Below, in pieces: positions 63,370 to 64,000 of a stretch of DNA of 64,000 bases. Made by a program: the position numbers and the translations under genes. The stretch lies in NCBI GenBank assembly GCA_950022295.1, contig OX465601.1, forward strand, positions 171,185,501 to 171,249,500, written 5' to 3'. Position 1 is the stretch's first letter, and every line of letters begins with the position of its first letter. Origin of the DNA: Bromus sterilis (lineage: Eukaryota > Streptophyta > Magnoliopsida > Poales > Poaceae). A model generated the notes under the pieces. That model made no database searches and was not told the origin of the DNA. It saw nothing but the letters and a program-made list of their open reading frames with translations.

Positions 63370-64000
63370 AAGAATTCTCGTGCCGAGAATTAAAAGGTAG
63401 TGGTAGGGGTAGAGTTTTGGTTTAGTATCCTAACAAATCTCCTGGTGCTTGTTGTCCTACTCGAAGAAATTAATCCTTCACGTTGAGGCCTTCACAGTTC
63501 TGCATCGGTGCATCTTGATGAGTTTTCATCCTTTCTTCGGGGGCTTCATCGCACTTACGAATAGGCTAAGAGGTAAGGCTTAAGGGGGTCGGATCGACAC
63601 AAGGTTGATCAAACGAGGTTGTCCAAGGTATGGGGGTACAAAGTATCTTTCCGAGTCTAAACTCAGGGAAGTACATTGCGAGAATAAAATAACACATGAG
63701 AAGTCTCAGGCGGATAGGCATGTATTAGATGTCGATAACGGGTGATGGAAGGGGGACCAGATTACCAGGCATAAGCACTGAGGTTGTTATCAGACGGAAT
63801 ATCACGTGACAGCTGACAGGAGTCAGTTTTTGGTCCCATGGAGCTGCGGGTTATGGGCCCACATTGAACCAGGGTGGTGACATTCAATGTGATCACGACG
63901 CAGGGTTTGTCAGATAATAGCTTGTCAACGATGTCGACAAGAACGTTGATACCAAGGGTAAGGGACGAAGAGAACCATTATTTATGCTCGTTAAGACGAG
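63370..64000 (-). other. Internal domain of the family X element, partial
   Basis: No convincing frame on either strand in this 0.6 kb. It is either the untranslated region before the 3' LTR or a non-coding internal domain. The element continues beyond the window. Confidence 0.45.

Overview
The window is nuclear DNA from a large-genome grass, almost certainly a member of the Triticeae (wheat, barley, rye or Aegilops type). The reasons are the dense nest of LTR retrotransposons, including BARE/WIS/Angela-like copia termini, Sabrina/WHAM-like Athila LTRs with their typical tRNA-Asp primer site and a cereal centromeric (CRM/Cereba-type) LTR, together with Stowaway and Harbinger elements around one grass-type AN1 zinc-finger gene. 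I see only one clearly functional host gene: a single-exon stress-associated AN1 protein (SAP15-like) at 52617-53105. I see no tRNA or rRNA gene and no CRISPR array.

Layout. 1-4004: 3' part of a Tat/Grande-type gypsy element with a broken integrase, a long spacer, an antisense gene coding for a B3-like protein, and a 3' LTR. 4005-7127: relic of a giant LTR (family X), split by an Athila-like solo LTR (5144-6657). 7894-21514: a copia element on the minus strand, bounded by GTATG target duplications. Its 3' LTR was hit by a gypsy solo LTR (8008-13381, AAGAC), which was itself hit by a 4.3-kb solo LTR (8294-12586, CTCGC). 22785-25149: a 2.4-kb non-coding LTR-like element (CCTTG). 25196-26837: an Athila/WHAM-like solo LTR. 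26838-49810: a LINE torn into three blocks. One interruption is a full Athila-type element (29324-43879, GGGTC), which in turn holds a second 4.25-kb solo LTR (34228-38475, GTCAG) and a solo LTR of a centromeric retrotransposon (40863-41777, CAAGC). The other interruption is a third, 5'-truncated copy of the giant LTR (44083-47368).

49811-58635 is the gene island: two Harbinger-type DNA elements, one of them carrying a polyA retroposon with a 13-bp target duplication, the AN1 gene, a Stowaway MITE, and unclassified sequence. 58636-63354 is a complete giant LTR of family X. It is followed by a polypurine tract and the start of that element's internal domain, which runs off the right end.

The genes do not form a pathway. 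What the window records is a history of insertions and recombination. At least seven LTR-type insertions are reduced to solo or truncated LTRs, and only two LTR elements keep both LTRs. Every retrotransposon coding region I can read is broken by stops, frameshifts or insertions, except the antisense B3-like gene, which is intact. Boundaries with target duplications were read directly from the sequence. Family names rest on recognition of termini and domains without database comparison.
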